From Penium margaritaceum (taxonomy: Eukaryota > Streptophyta > Zygnematophyceae > Desmidiales > Peniaceae), in contig SZWC01000099.1 of NCBI GenBank assembly GCA_023375785.1, forward strand, positions 510,702 to 574,701: a DNA stretch of 64,000 nucleotides. Reading direction: 5' to 3'. A program made the translations under genes and the position numbers. How positions within the stretch are numbered: the first letter of the stretch is position 1; each line of letters starts with the position of its first letter. Shown here piece by piece: positions 22,490-37,460 of this stretch. The notes beneath the pieces are model-generated. The model saw only the letters and a list, made by a program, of their open reading frames with translations. It searched no databases and was not told where the DNA came from.

Positions 22490-25400
22490 GGCTATTGTGC
22501 GCAATGCCTTGACAAAGTTGGCATGTGCCACTGACCATGACCACAAAGCTTACCAAGTACATTTAACGGCTATGAATCATAACACGGGTCAGCCATGGTA
22601 AGAGTGTCCAATCACAGTACAAATAAACTGGGCATGACCTTCCAGGTATAAACAAGGTAGAATACTAGTGGTTCGGTGTGGCTATTGTGCGCAATGCCTT
22701 GATAAAGTTGGCATGTGCCACTGACCATGACCACAAATGTATCCAAGTGACTTTTACTTCTGTTGATCATAACACGAGTCTGCCACGGTCAGAGTGTCCA
22801 ATCACAGTGCAAATATACTAGGCATGACCTTGCAGGTACAAACAAGGTAGAATACTGGTGGCTCGGTGTGGTTATTGTGCGTAATGCCTTGACAAAGTTG
22901 GCATGTGCCACTGACCATGACCACAACGTTCAGCAAGTGACTTTAACTTCTACGAATCGTAACACGAGTCAGCCATGGTCAGGGTGCCCAGTCACAGTTC
23001 AGATGTACTAGGCATGACCTTGCAGATATAAACAGGGTAAAAAACCGGTGGCTTGGCATGGCTATTGTGCGCAATGCCTTGACAAAGTTGGCATGTGCCA
23101 CTGACCATGACCACAAAGTTTACCAAGTACCTTAAACGGCTATGAATCGTAACACGAGTCAGCCACAATCAGAGTGTCCAATCACAGTGCACATATACTG
23201 GGCATGACCTTACAGGTATAAACAAGGTAGAATACTGGTGGCCTGGTGTGGCTATTGTGCACAATGCTTTGACAAAGTTGGCATGTGCCACTGACCATGA
23301 CCACAAATGTATCCAAGTGACTTTTACTTCTATTGATCATAACACGAGTCAGCCACAGTCAGAGTGTCAAATCACAGTGCAGATGTACTAGGCATGATCT
23401 TGCAGGAATAAACAAGGTAGAATACTGGTGGCTCAGTGTGGTTATTGTGCGCAAGGCCTGGACAAAGCTGGCATGTGCCACTGACCATGACCACAAAGTT
23501 CACCAAGTACCTTAAACGACTATGAATCATAACACAAGTAAGCCACTGGCAGAGTGTCCAATCACAGTGCAGATATACTGGGCATGACCTTACAGGTATA
23601 AATAAGGTAGAAAATTGGTGGCTCGGTGTGGCTATTGTGCGCAATGCATTGACAAAGTTGGCATGTACCACTGACCATGACCACAAATGTATCCAAGTGA
23701 GTTTTACTTCTATTGATCATAACACGAGTTAGCCACGGTCAGAGTGTCCAATCGCAGTGCAGATATAATGGGCATGACCTTGCTGGTATAAACAAGGTAG
23801 AATACTGGTGGCTAGGTGTGGCTATTGTGCGCAATGCCTTGAAAAAGTTGGCATATACCACTGACCATGACCACAAATGTATCCAAGTGACTTTTACTTC
23901 TATTGATCATAACACGAGTTAGCCACGGTCAGAGTGTCCAACCTTAGTGCAGATGTACTAGGCATGATCTTTCAGGTGAAAACAAGGCAGAATATTGGTG
24001 GCCCGGTGTGGCTATTGTGCGCAATGCCTTGACAAATATGGCATGTGCCACTGACCATGACCACAAAGTTTACGAAGTACCTTAAACGGCTATAAATCAC
24101 AACACGTGTCAGCCACGGTCAGAGTGTCCAAACACAGTGCAGATTTACTGGGCGTGACCTTGCAGGTAAAAACAAGGTATAATACTGGTGGCTCGGTGTG
24201 GCTATTGTGCACAATGTCTTGAAAAAGTTGGCATGTGCCACTGACCATGACCACAAATGTATCCAAGTGACTTTTACTTCTATTGATCACAGCACGAGTC
24301 AGCCATGGTCAGAGTGTCCAATCACAGTGCAGATATACTAGGCATGATCTTGCAGGTTAAAAAATGGTAGAATACTGGTGTCCCGGTGTGGCTATTGTGC
24401 GCAATGCCTTGACAAAGTTTGCATGTGCCACTGACCATGACCACAAAGTTTACCAAGTGACTCTAACTTTTACGAATCATAACACGAGTCAGCCACAGTC
24501 AGAGTGTCCAATCACAGTGCTGATATACTGGGCATGACCATGCAGGTATATACATGGTAGAATACTGGTGGTTTGGTGTGGCTATTATGCGCAATACCTT
24601 GACAAAGTTGGCATGTGCCACTGACCATGACCACAAATGTATCCACGTAACTTTTGCTTCTATTGATCATAACACAAGTCAGCCATGGTCAGAGTGTCCG
24701 ATCATAGTGCAGATATACTAGACATGATCTTGCAGGTACAAACAAGGTAGAATACTGGTGTCTTGATGTGGCTGTTGTGTGCAATGTGCTGACAAACTTG
24801 GCATGTGCCACTGACCATGACCACAAAGCTTACCAAGTGACTTTAACTTCTACGAATCATAACACGAGTCAGTCACGGTCATTGTACCCAATCACAGTGC
24901 AAATCTAATAGGCATGACATTGCAGATATAAACAGAATAAAAAACCGTTGGCTTGGCACGGCTATTGTGCGCAATGCCTTGACAAAGTTGGCATGTGCCA
25001 TTGACCATTATCACAAAGCTTACCAAGTACATTAATTTTATGAATCATAACACGGGTCAGCCATGGTAAGAGTGTCCAATCACAGTACAGATATACTGGG
25101 CATGACCTTCCAGGTATAAACAAGGTAGAATACTGGTGGCTCGGTGTGGCTATTGTGCACAATGCATTGACAAAGTTGGCATGTGCCACTGACCATGACC
25201 ACAAATGTATCCAAGTGAATTTTACTTCCATTGATCATAACACGAGTCTGCCACGGTCAGAGTGTCCAATCATTGTGCAAATGTACTAGGCATGATCTTG
25301 CAGGTACAAACAAGGTATAATACTGGTGGCTCGGTGTGGTTATTGTGCGTAATGCCTTGACAAAGTTGGCATGTGCCACTGACAATTACCACAAAGTTGA

Positions 25401-27110
25401 CCAAGTGACTTCAACTTCTACGAATCGTAACACGAGTCAGCCATGGTCAGAGTGCCCAGTCACAGTTCAGATGTACTAAGCATGACATTGTAGGTATAAC
25501 AAGGGTAAAAAACCGGTGTCTTGGCACGGCTATTGTGCGCAATGCCTCGACAATGTTCGCATGTGCCACTGACCATGACCACAAAGTTTACCAAGTACGT
25601 AAAACGGCTATGAATCATAACACGTGTCAGCCACGGTCAGAGTGTCCAATCACAGTGCAGATATACTAGGCATGACCTTGCAGGTATAAAAAATGTAGAA
25701 TACTCGTGGCTTGGTGTGGCTATTGTGCGCACTGCCTTAACAAAGTTGGCATGTGCCACTGACAATGACCACAAATTTATGCAAGTGACTTTTACTTCTA
25801 TTGATCATAACACGAGTCAGCCATGGTCAGAGTGTCCAATCACAGTGCAGATGTACTAGGCCTGATCTTGCGGGTTCAAACAAGGTAGAATACTTGTGGC
25901 TCGGCGTGGCTATTGTGCGCAATGCCATGACAAAGTTTGCATGTTCCACTGACCATGACCACAAATGTATCCAAGTGACTTTTACTTCTATTGATCAAAA
26001 CACAAGTCGGTAACGGTCAGAGTGACCAATCCTAGTGCAGATGGACTAGGCATGATCTTGCAGGTGCAAACGAGGTATAATACTGGTGGCTCGGTGTGGC
26101 TGTTATGCGCAATGCTTTGACAAAGTTCGCATGTGCCACGGACCATGACCAAAAATGTATCCAAGTGACATTTACTTCCATTGATCATAATACAAGTCAG
26201 CCACGGTCCGAGTGTCCAATCACAGTGCAGATGTACTAGGCATGATCTTGCACTTATAAACAAGGTATAATACTGGTAGCTCGGTGTGGCTATTGTGCGC
26301 AATGCCTTGACAAAGTTGGCATGTGCCACTGACCATGACCACAAATGTATCCTGGTGACTTTTACCTCTATTGAGCATAAAACGAGTCAGCCACGGTCAG
26401 AGTCTCCAATCATAGTGCATATGTACTAGGCATGATCTTGCAGGTTCAAGCAATGTAGAATACTGGTGGCTCGGTGTTGCTATAGTGTGCAATGCCTTGT
26501 CAAAGTTGGAATGTGCCACTGACCATGACCACAAAGTTTACCAAGTGACGTTAACTTCTACGAATCGTAACACGAGTCGGCCACGACCAAAGTGCCCAAT
26601 CACAGTGCATATCTAATATGCATGGCCTTACAGGTATAAACAAGGTAAAAACCCAGTGGCTTGGCACGGCTATTAAGCGCAATGCCTTGACAAAGCTGGC
26701 ATGTGCCACTGACCATGACCACAAAGTTTACCAAGTACCTTTAACGGCTATGAATCATAACACAAGTCAGCCACGGTCAGAGTGTCCAATCACAGTGCAG
26801 ATATACCAGGCATGATCTTGCAGGTGTAAACAAGGTACAATAGTAGTGGCTCGGTGTGGCTATTGTGCGCAATGCCTTGACAAAGTTGGCATGTGCCACT
26901 TACCATAACCACAAAGTTTACCAAGTGACTTTAACTTCTACGAATCATAACATGAGTCAGCCACGGTCAGAGTGTCCAATCACAGTGTAGATGGACTAGG
27001 CATGATCTTACAGGTTCAGACAAGGTCAAATGCTGGTGGCTCAATGTGGCTATTGTGCGCAATGCCTTGACAAAGTTGGCATGTGCCACTGACCATGACC
27101 ACAAAGTTTA

Positions 27111-27490
27111 CCAAGTGACTCTAACTTCTACGAATCATAACACGAGTCAGCCACTGTCAGAGTGTCCAATCACAGTGCTGATATACTAGGCATGACCATG
27201 CAAGTATATACAGGGTAGAATACAGGTGGTTCTGTGTGGCTATTATGCGCAACGCCTTGACAAAGTTGGCATGTGCCACTGACCATGACCACAAAGTTTA
27301 CCAAGTGACTCTAACTTCTACGAATCATAACACGAGTCAGCCACTGTCAGAGTGTCCAATCACAGTGCTGATATACTAGGCATGACCATGCAAGTATATA
27401 CAGGGTAGAATACAGGTGGTTCTGTGTGGCTATTATGCGCAACGCCTTGACAAAGTTGGCATGTGCCACTGACCATGACCACAAATGCAT
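27111..27490 (+). repeat. Recent monomer doubling in block 3
   Basis: Units 27111-27300 and 27301-27490 are the same almost to the last bases. They include CAGTGCTGATATACTAGG and GGTTCTGTGTGGC, and a related unit is found near 24520. Confidence 0.85.
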
Positions 27491-30400
27491 CCACGTATCT
27501 TTTACTTCTATTAATCATAACACGAGTCAGCCACGGTCAGAGTGTCTGATCACAGTGCAGATATACTAGACATGATCTTGCAGGTACAAAAAAGGCAGAA
27601 TACTGGTGGCTTGGTGTGGCTATTGTGCGGAATGTCTTGACAAAGTTGGCATGTGCCACTAACCATGACCACAAAGCTTACCAAGTGACTTTAACTTCGA
27701 CGAATCATAACAAGAGTCAGGCACAGTCAGAGTACCCAATCACAGTGAAAATCTAATATGCATGATATTGCAGGTATAAACAGGGTAGAAAACCGTTGGC
27801 TTGGCACGACTATTGTGCGCAATGCCTTGACAAAGTTGGCATGTGCCATTGACCATGACCACAAAGCTTACCAAGTACATTAAACGGCTATGAATCATAA
27901 CACGGGTCAGCCATGGTAAAAGTGTCGAATCACAGTATAGATATACTGGGATGACAAGGTATAAACAAGGTAGAATACTGGTGGCTCGGTGTAGGTATTG
28001 TGCGCAATGCATTGACAAAGATGGCATGTGCCACTGACCATGACCACAAATGTATCCAAGTGACTTTTACTTCTATTGATCATAACACGATTCTGCCACG
28101 GTCAGAGTGTCCAATCACAGTGCAAATGTACTAGGCATGACCTTGCAGGTACAAACAAGGTAGAATACTGGTGGCTCGGTGTGGTTATTGTGCGCAATGC
28201 CTTGACAACGTTGGCGTGTGCCACTGACCATGACCACAAAGTTCACCAAGTGACTTTAACATCTTCGAATCGTAACATGAGTCAGCCATCGTCAGAGTGC
28301 CCAGTCACAGTTCAGGTGTACTAGGCATGACCTTGTAGGTATGAAAAGGGTAAAAAACCGGTGTCTTGGCACGGCTATTGTGCGCAATGCCTTGACAATG
28401 TTGGCATGTGCCACTGACCATGACCACAAAGCTTAACAAGTACCTAAAACGGCTATGAATCAAAACACGTGTCAGACACGGTCAGAGTGTCCAATCATAG
28501 TGCAGATATACTAAGCATGACCTTGCAGGTATAAACAAGGTAGAATACTCGTGGCTCGGTGTGGCTATTGTGCGCAATGCCATGACAAAGTTGGCATGTG
28601 CCACTGACCATGACCACAAATGTATCCAAGTGACTTTTACTTATATTGATAAAAACACGAGTCAGTCACGGTCAGAGTGACCAATCACAGTGCAGATGTA
28701 CTAGGCATGATCTTTCAGGTGCAAACAAGGTATAATACTGGTGGCTCAGTGTGGCTGTTATGCGCAATGCCTTGACAAAGTTGGCATGTGCCACTGACCA
28801 TGACCAAAAATGTATCCAAGTGACTTTTACTTATATTGATCATAACACAAGTCAGCCACGGTCCGAGTGTCCAATCACAGTGCAGATGTACTTGGGATGA
28901 TATTGCATTTATAAACAAGGTAGAATACTGATGGCTCGGTGTGGCTATTGTGCGCAATGCCTTGACAAAGTTGGCATGTGCCACTGACCATGACCACAAA
29001 TGTATCTGGGTGACTTTTACTTCTATTGAGCATAACACAAGTCAGCCACGGTCAGAGTGTCCTATCACAGTGCAGCTGTACTAGGCATGATGTTGCAAGT
29101 TCAAGCAAGGTAGAATACTGGTGGCTTGGTGTGGCTATTGTGTGCAATGCCTTGTCAAAGTTGGCATGTGCCACTGACCATGACCACAAAGTTTACTAAG
29201 TGACGTTAACTTCTACGAATCGTAACACAAGTCCGCCACGGTCAAAGTGCTCGATCACGGTGCACATCTTATATGCATGGCCTTACAGGTATAAAGAAGG
29301 TAAAAACCTGGTGGCTTGGCACGGCTATTATGCGCAATGCCTTGACAAATTTGGCATGTGCCACTGACCATGACCACTAAGTTTACCAAGTACCTTAAAC
29401 GGCTATGAATCATAACACAAGTCAGCCACGGTCAGAGTGTCCAATCACAGTGCAGATATACCAGGCATGATCTTGCAGGTGTAAACAAGCTACAATACTG
29501 GTGGCTCGGTGTGGCTATTGTGTGGAATGCCTTGACAAAGTTGGCATGTGCCACTTACCATGACCACAAAGTTTACCAAGTGACTTTAACTTATATGAAT
29601 CATAACACGAGTCAGCGACGGTCAGAGTGTCCAATCACAGCGTAGATGGACTAGGCATGATCTTACAGGTTCATACGAGGTCAAATGCTGGTGGCTCAGT
29701 GTGGCTATTGTGTGCAATGCCTTGACAAAGTTGGCATGTGCCACTGACCATGACCACAACTTTTACCAAAAGACCTTAAATTCTAAGAATCGTAACTAGA
29801 GTCAGCCACGGTCAGAGTGCCCAATCACAGTGCACATCTAATAGGCATGACATTGCAGGTAAAAATAAGGAAAAAAACCGATGACTTCGAACGGCTACTG
29901 TGCGCAATCCCTTGACAAAGTTGGCATGTGCCACTGACCATGACCACAAAGTTTACCAAGTACCTCAAACGGCTATGAATCATAACACGAGTCAGCCACG
30001 GTCATAGTGTCCAATCATAGTGCTGATATACTAGGCATGATCGTGTTGGTGTAAACAAGGCACAATACTGGTGGCTCGGTGAGGCTATTGTGCGCAATGC
30101 CTTGACAAAGTTGGCATGTGCCACTGACCATGACCACAAAGTTTACCAAGTGACTTTAATTTCTACGAAACATAACACGAGTCAGCCATGGTCAGAGTGT
30201 CCAATCACAGTGAACATATACTGGGCATGACCTTGCCGGTACAAACAAGGTAGAATACTGGTGGCTCGGTGTGGCTATTGTGCGCAATGCCTTGACAAAG
30301 TTGGCATGTGCCACTGACCATGACCACAAATGTATCCAAGTGACTTTTACTTCTATCGGTCATAACACGAGTCAGCCACGTTCAGAGTACCCAATCACAT

Positions 30401-32796
30401 TGAACATCTAATATGCATGACCTTGCAGATATAAACAGGGTAAAAAAACCGGTGGCTTGGCAGGGCTATTGTGCGCAATGCCTTGACAAAGTTGGCATGT
30501 GCCACTGACCATGACCACAATGTTTACAAAGTACCTTAAACGGCTATGAATCGTAACACGAGTCAGCCACAATCAGAGTGTCCAATCACAGTGCACATGT
30601 ACTGGGCATGATCTTGCAGGTATAAACAAGGTAGAATACTGGTGGCCCGGTGTGGCTATTGTGCACAATGCTTTGACAAAGTTGGCATGTGCCACTGACC
30701 ATGACCACAAATGTATCCAAGTGACTTTTACTTCTCTTGATCATAACACGAGTCAGCCACAGTCAGAGTGTAAAATCACGGTGTAGATGTACTAGGCATG
30801 ATCTTGCAGGTACAAACAAGGAAGAATACTGGTGGCTCCGTGTGGCTATTGTGCGCAAGGCCTTGACAAGGTTGGCATGTGCCACTGACCATGACCACAA
30901 AGTTTACCAAGTACCTTAAACGGCTATGAATCATAGCACGAGTCAGCCACGGTAAGAGTGTCCAATCATAGTGCAAATGTATTAGGCATGATCTTGCAGG
31001 TTAAAACAAGGTAGACTACTGGTGGCCCGATGTGGCTATTGTGCGCAATGCCTTGGAAAAGGTGGCATGTGCCACTGACCATGACCACAAATGTATCCAA
31101 GTGACTTCTACTTCTATTGATCATAACACAAGTTAGCCACGGTTAGAGGGTCCAATCAAACGGCATATATACTAGGCATGATCTTACAGATATAAACAAG
31201 GTAAAAAACCGGTGGATTGGCACGGCTATTGTGTGCAATGCCTTGACAAAGTTGGCATGTGCCACTGACACGGACCACAAAGTTTATCAAGTACATTAAA
31301 CGGCTATGAATCACAACACGAGTCATCCACGGTCAGAGTGTCCAATCACAGTGCACATATACTGGGCATGACCTTGCAGGTATAAAAAAGGTAGAATACT
31401 CGTGGCTCGGTGTGGCTAGTGTGCGCAATGCCTTGACAAAGTTGGCATGTGCCACTGACCATGACCACAAATGTATCCAAGTGACTTTTACTTCTATTGA
31501 TCATACAACGAGTCAGCCACGGTCAGAGTGTCCAATCACAATGCAGATATACTAGGCATGATCTTGCAGGTGCAAACAAGGTAGAATACTGGTGGCTCTG
31601 TGTGGCTATTGTGCGCAATGCCTTGACAAAGTTGGCATGCGCCACTGGCCATGACCACAAAGTTTACCAAGTGACTTTAACTTCTATGAATCATAACACG
31701 ATTCAGCCACGGTCAGAGTGTCCAATCACAGTGCAGATGTACTAGGCATGATCTTGCTAGTACAAACAAGGTATAATACTGGTGGCACGGTGTGGCTATT
31801 GTGCGCAATTCCTTGACAAAGTTTGCATGTGCCACTGACCATGACCACAAATGTATCCAAGTGATTTTTACTTCTATTGATCAAAACACAAGTCAGCCAT
31901 GGTCAGAGTATCCAATCACAGTGCAGATGTACTAGGCATGATCTTGCAGGTACAAACAAGGTAGAATACTGGTGGCTCGGTGTTGCTCACGTGCGCAGTG
32001 CCTTGACAAAGTTGGCATGTGCCATTGACCATGACCACAAAGTTTACCAGGTGATTTAACTTCTACGGATCGTAACACGAGTCAGCCACAGTCAGAGTGC
32101 CCAATCACAGTTCAGATGTACTAGGCATGACCTGCAGGTATGAACAAGGTAAAAAACCGGTGGCTTGGCAAGGCAATTGTGCGCAATGCCTTGACAAAGT
32201 TGGCATGTGCCACTGACCATGACCACAAAGTTTACCAAGTACCTTAAACGGAAATGAATAATAACACGGGTCAGCTACAGTCAGAGTGTCCAATCACAGT
32301 GCAGATATTCTGGGCATGACCTTGCAGTCATGAACAAGGTAGAATACTGGTGGCTCGGTGTGGCTATTGTGCACCATGCCTTGACAAAGTTGGCATGTGC
32401 CACTGACCATGACCACAAATGTATCCAAGTGAATTTTACTTATATTGATCATAACACGAGTCAGCCACCGTCAGAGTGTCCAATCACATTGCAGATGTAC
32501 TAGGCATGATCTTTTAGGTGCAAACAAGGAAGAATACTGGTGGCTCTGTGTGGCTATTGTGCACAATGCCATGACAAAGTTGGCATGTTTCACTGACCAT
32601 GACCACAAAGTTTACCAAGTACCTGAAACGGATACAAATCATAACACGAGTCAGCCACGGTCAGGGTGTACACTCACAGTGAAGATATACTAGGCATCTT
32701 GCAGGTACAAACAAGGTAGGATACTGGTGGCTCGGTGTGGCTATTGTGCACAATGCCTGGACAAAGTTGGCATGTGCCACTGACCATGACCACAAA

Positions 32797-32996
32797 NNNN
32801 NNNNNNNNNNNNNNNNNNNNNNNNNNNNNNNNNNNNNNNNNNNNNNNNNNNNNNNNNNNNNNNNNNNNNNNNNNNNNNNNNNNNNNNNNNNNNNNNNNNN
32901 NNNNNNNNNNNNNNNNNNNNNNNNNNNNNNNNNNNNNNNNNNNNNNNNNNNNNNNNNNNNNNNNNNNNNNNNNNNNNNNNNNNNNNNNNNNNNNNN
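32797..32996. other. Assembly gap (200 N) with identical flanks
   Basis: Exactly 200 N. The 93 bases before it (32704-32796) reappear unchanged after it (32997-33089), including the unusual variants GGTAGGATAC and GCCTGGAC. The two gap edges are probably the same monomer placed twice by the assembler, so the true gap may be very different from 200 bp. Confidence 0.9.
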
Positions 32997-34229
32997 GTAC
33001 AAACAAGGTAGGATACTGGTGGCTCGGTGTGGCTATTGTGCACAATGCCTGGACAAAGTTGGCATGTGCCACTGACCATGACCACAAATGTATCCAAGTG
33101 ACTTTTACTTCTATTGATCATAATACGAGTCAGCCACGGTCGGAGTGTCCAATCACGGTGCAGATGTACTAGGCATGATCATGCAGGTGCAGAAAAGGTA
33201 GAATACTGGTGGTTCGGTGTGGCTATTGTGCGCAATGCCTTCACAAATTTGGCATGTGCCACTGACCATGACCACAATGTTTACCAAGTGACTTTAACTT
33301 CTATGAATCCTAACACGAGTCAGCCACAGTCAGAGTACCCAATCACAGTGTAGATGTACTAGGCGTGACCTTACAGGTATAAACAATGTAAAAACCGGTG
33401 GCTTGGCACGGCTATTGTGCGCAATGCCTTGACAAAGTTGGCATGTGCTAGTGACCATGACCACAAAGTTTACCAAGTACCTGAAACGAGTATGAATCAT
33501 AACACGAGTCAGCCACGGTCAGAGTGTCCAATCACACCACAGATATATCGGGCATGGACTTGCAGGTACAAACAAGGTAGAATACTGGTGGCTCGGTGTG
33601 GCTATTGTGCGCAATGCCTTGACAAAGTTGGCATGTACCACTGACCATGACCAAAAATGTATCCAAGTGACACTTACTTCTATTGATCATAACACGAGTC
33701 AGCCACGATAAGAGTGCCCAATCATAGTGCAGATGTACTAGGCATGACCTTGCAGGAATACACAAGGTAGAATACTGGTGGCTTGGTGTGGCTATTGCAC
33801 GCAATTCCTTGACAAAGTTGGCATGTGCCACTGACCATGACCACGAAGGTATCAAAGTGACTTTTACTTGTATTGATCATAACACAAGACAGCCACGGTC
33901 AGAGTGTCCAATCCCAGTGCAGAGGTACTAGGCATGACCTTGCAGGTACAAAAAATGTAGAATAGTGGTAGCTCGGTGTGGCTATTGTGCGCAATGCCTT
34001 TACCAAGTTGGCATGTGCCACTGACCATGACCACAAATGTTTCCAAGTGACTTAAACTTCTACGAATCGTAATACGAGTCAGCCACGGTCAGAGTGCCCA
34101 ATCATAGTGCAGATATATTGGGCATGACCTTGCAGGTACAAACAAGGTAGAATACTGGTGGCTCGGAGTGGCTATTGTGCGCAATGCCTTGACAAAGTTG
34201 GCATGAACCACTGACCATGACCACAAAGT

Positions 34230-34640
34230 TTACCAAGTACCTTAAACAGCTATGAATCATAACACGAGTCAGCCACGGTCAGAGTGTCCAATCAGAGTGC
34301 AGATATACTGGGTATGACCTTGTAGGTATAAACAAGGTAGTATAATGGTGGCTTGGTGTTACTATTGTGCGCAATGCCTTGACAAAGTTGGCATGTGCCA
34401 CTGCCCATGACCACAAATGTATCCAGGTGAGTTTTACTTCTAATGATCAGAACACAAGTCAGCTACAGTCAGAGTCTCCAATCACAATGCACCTCTAATG
34501 TGCATGACCTTGCAGGTATAAACAATGTAAAAAACCGGTTTCTTGGCACGGCTATTGTGCGCAATGCCTTGACAGAGTTGGCATGTGCCACTGACCATGA
34601 CCACAAAGTTTACCAAATAGCTTAAACAGCTATGAATAAT
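34230..34640 (+). repeat. Block copied at a distance of 3040 bp (16 monomers), first copy
   Basis: Monomers with GGTAGTATAATGG or GGTAGAATAATGG, GGTGTTACTATTG, AATGCACCTCTAATGTGC and TAAACAATGTAAAAAACC recur in the same order at about 37270-37680. The step is 3040 bp, or 16 x 190. Confidence 0.75.
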
Positions 34641-37080
34641 AACACCAGTAAGCCACGGTCAGAATGTCCAATCACAGTGCAGATATACTTGATATGATAT
34701 TGCAGGTTCAAACAAGGTAGAATACTGGTTGATCGGTGTGGCTATTATGCGCAATGCCTTGTCAAAGGTGGCCTGTCCCATTGACCATGACCACGAAGTT
34801 TACCAAGTGACTTTAACTTATACGAATCATAACACGAGTCAGCCACGGTCAAAGTGTCCAATCACAGTGCAGATGTACTAGGCATGATCTTGTAGGTGCA
34901 AACAAGGTAGAATACTCGTGGTTCAGCGTGGCTATTATGCACAATGCCTTGACAAAGTTGGCATGTGCCACTGACCATGACCACAAATGTATCCAAGTGA
35001 CTTTTACTTCTGCTGATCATAACACGAGTCAGGCACGGTCAGAGTGTCCAATCACAGTGCAGATGTACTAGGCATGATATTGCAGGTGCAAAAAAGGTAT
35101 AATACTTGTGGCTCGATGTGGCTATTGTGTGCAATGCCTTGACAAAGTTGGCATGTGCCACTGCCCATGACCACAAAGTTTACCAAGTACATTAAACGAC
35201 TATGAACCATAACACGGGTCAGCCACGGTCATAATACCCAATCACAGTGCACATATACTGGGCATGATCTTGTAAGTGCGAACAAGGTATAATACCGGTG
35301 GCTCGGTGTGGCTATTGTCCGCAATGCCTTGACAAAGTTGGCATGTGCCACTGCCTATGACCACAAAGTTTACCAATTACATTAAGCGGCTATGAGTCAT
35401 AACACGAGGCAGCCACAGTCAGAGTGTCCAATCACAGTGCAGATATACTAGGCATGACCTTGCAGGTATAAATAAGGTAAGAAACCGTTGGCCCGGTGTG
35501 GCTATTGTGCGCAATGCCTTGACAATGTTGGCATGTGCCACTGGCCATGACCACAAATGTATCCAAGTGACTTTTACTTGTATTGATCATAACACGAGTG
35601 AGCCACGGTCAGAGTGTCCAATTACAGTGCACATCTTAAATGCATGACCTTGCAGGTATAAACAAGGTAAGAAACCGGTGGCTTGGCACGGCTATTGTGC
35701 GCAATGCCTAGACAAAGTTGGAATGTGCCACTAACCATGACCACAAAGTTTACCAAGTACCTTAAACGGCTACGAATCACAACACGAGTCAGCCACGGTC
35801 AGAGTGTCCAATCACAGTGCACATATAATATGCATGACCTTGCAGGTATAAATAGGGCAGAAAACTGGCGTGTTGGCTCGGCTAGTGTGCGCAATGCCTT
35901 GACAAAGTTGGCATGTGCCATTGACCATGACCACAAAGTCTACCAAGTGACTTTAACTTCTACAAATCGTAACACGAGTCAGCCACTGTCCGAGTGCCCA
36001 ATCACAACGCACATATAACATGCATGACCTTTCAGGTATACACAAGGTAAAAAACCGGTGTCTTGGTAAGGCTATAGTGCGCAATGCCTTGACAAAGCTG
36101 GCATGTGCCTCTGACCATGACCACAAAGTTTACCGCGTACCTTAAACTTCTACAAATTATAACACGAGTCAGCCACGGTCAGAGAGCCCAATCATAGTGC
36201 AGATATACTGGGCATGATCCTGTAGGTATAAACAAGGTAGAATACTGGTGGCTTGGTGTGGCTATTGTGCGCAAGGCCTTGACAAAGTTGGCATGTGCCA
36301 CTGACCATGACCACAAAGTTTACCAAGTGACTTTAACTTCTACGAATCGTAACACGTGTAAGCCACGGTCAGATTACCCAATCACAATGCACATGTACTA
36401 GGCATGATATTGCCGGTGTGAAAAAGGTAGAATACAGGTGGCTTGGTGTGGCTATTGTGTGTAATGCCTTGACAAAGTTGGCATGTGGCACTGAGCATGA
36501 CCACAAAGTTTACCAAGTACCTTAAACGGCTATGAATCATAACACGAGTCAGCCACGGTCAGAGATTCCAATCACAGTGCACATCTAATATACCTGACCT
36601 TGTAGGTATAAACTGGGGAAAAAACCGGTGCCTTGGCATGGCTAGTGTGCGTAATGCCTGGACAAAGTTGGCATGTGCCACTGACCATGACCACACAGTC
36701 TACCAAGTGACTTTAACTTCTACGAATCGTAACACGAGTCAGCCACATTCAGAGTGTCCAATCACATGGCACATATAATACGCATGACCTTGCAGGTATA
36801 AACAAGGTAAAAAACCGGTGGTTTGGCAGGGCTATTGTGCGTAATGCCTCTACAAGGTTGGCTTGTGCCACTGATCAGGACCACAAAGTTTACCAAGCAC
36901 CTTAAACTTCTACGAATCATAACACGAGTCAGCCACGGTTAGAGTGCCCAATCACAGTGCACATATACTGGGCATGATCTTGCAGGTACAAACAAGGTTG
37001 AATAGTGGTGGCTCGGTGTGGCTATTGTGCGCAATGCCTTGACAAAGTTGGCATGTGCCACTGACCATGACCACAAAGTT

Positions 37081-37460
37081 TACCAAGTACCTTAAACAGC
37101 TATGAATCATAACACGAGTCAGCCACAGTCAGAGTGTCCAATCAGAGTGCAGATATACTGGGTATGACCTTGTAGGTATAAACAAGGTAGAATAATGGTG
37201 GCTTGGTGTTACTATTGTGCGCAATGCCTTGACAAAGTTGGCATGTGCCACTGACCATGACCACAAAGTTTACCAAGTACCTTAAACAGCTATGAATCAT
37301 AACACGAGTCAGCCACAGTCAGAGTGTCCAATCAGAGTGCAGATATACTGGGTATGACCTTGTAGGTATAAACAAGGTAGAATAATGGTGGCTTGGTGTT
37401 ACTATTGTGCGCAATGCCTTGACAAAGTTGGCATGTGCCACTGACCATGACCACAAATGT
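37081..37460 (+). repeat. Recent monomer doubling in block 3
   Basis: Units 37081-37270 and 37271-37460 are essentially identical. They carry AATCAGAGTGCAGATATACTG and GGTGTTACTATTG. A third copy lies 3040 bp upstream of the second. Confidence 0.85.

Noticed and set aside
32661-33172. Open frames of 110-145 codons running through the N gap
   Set aside because: Most of each frame is unknown sequence, and the rest is satellite.
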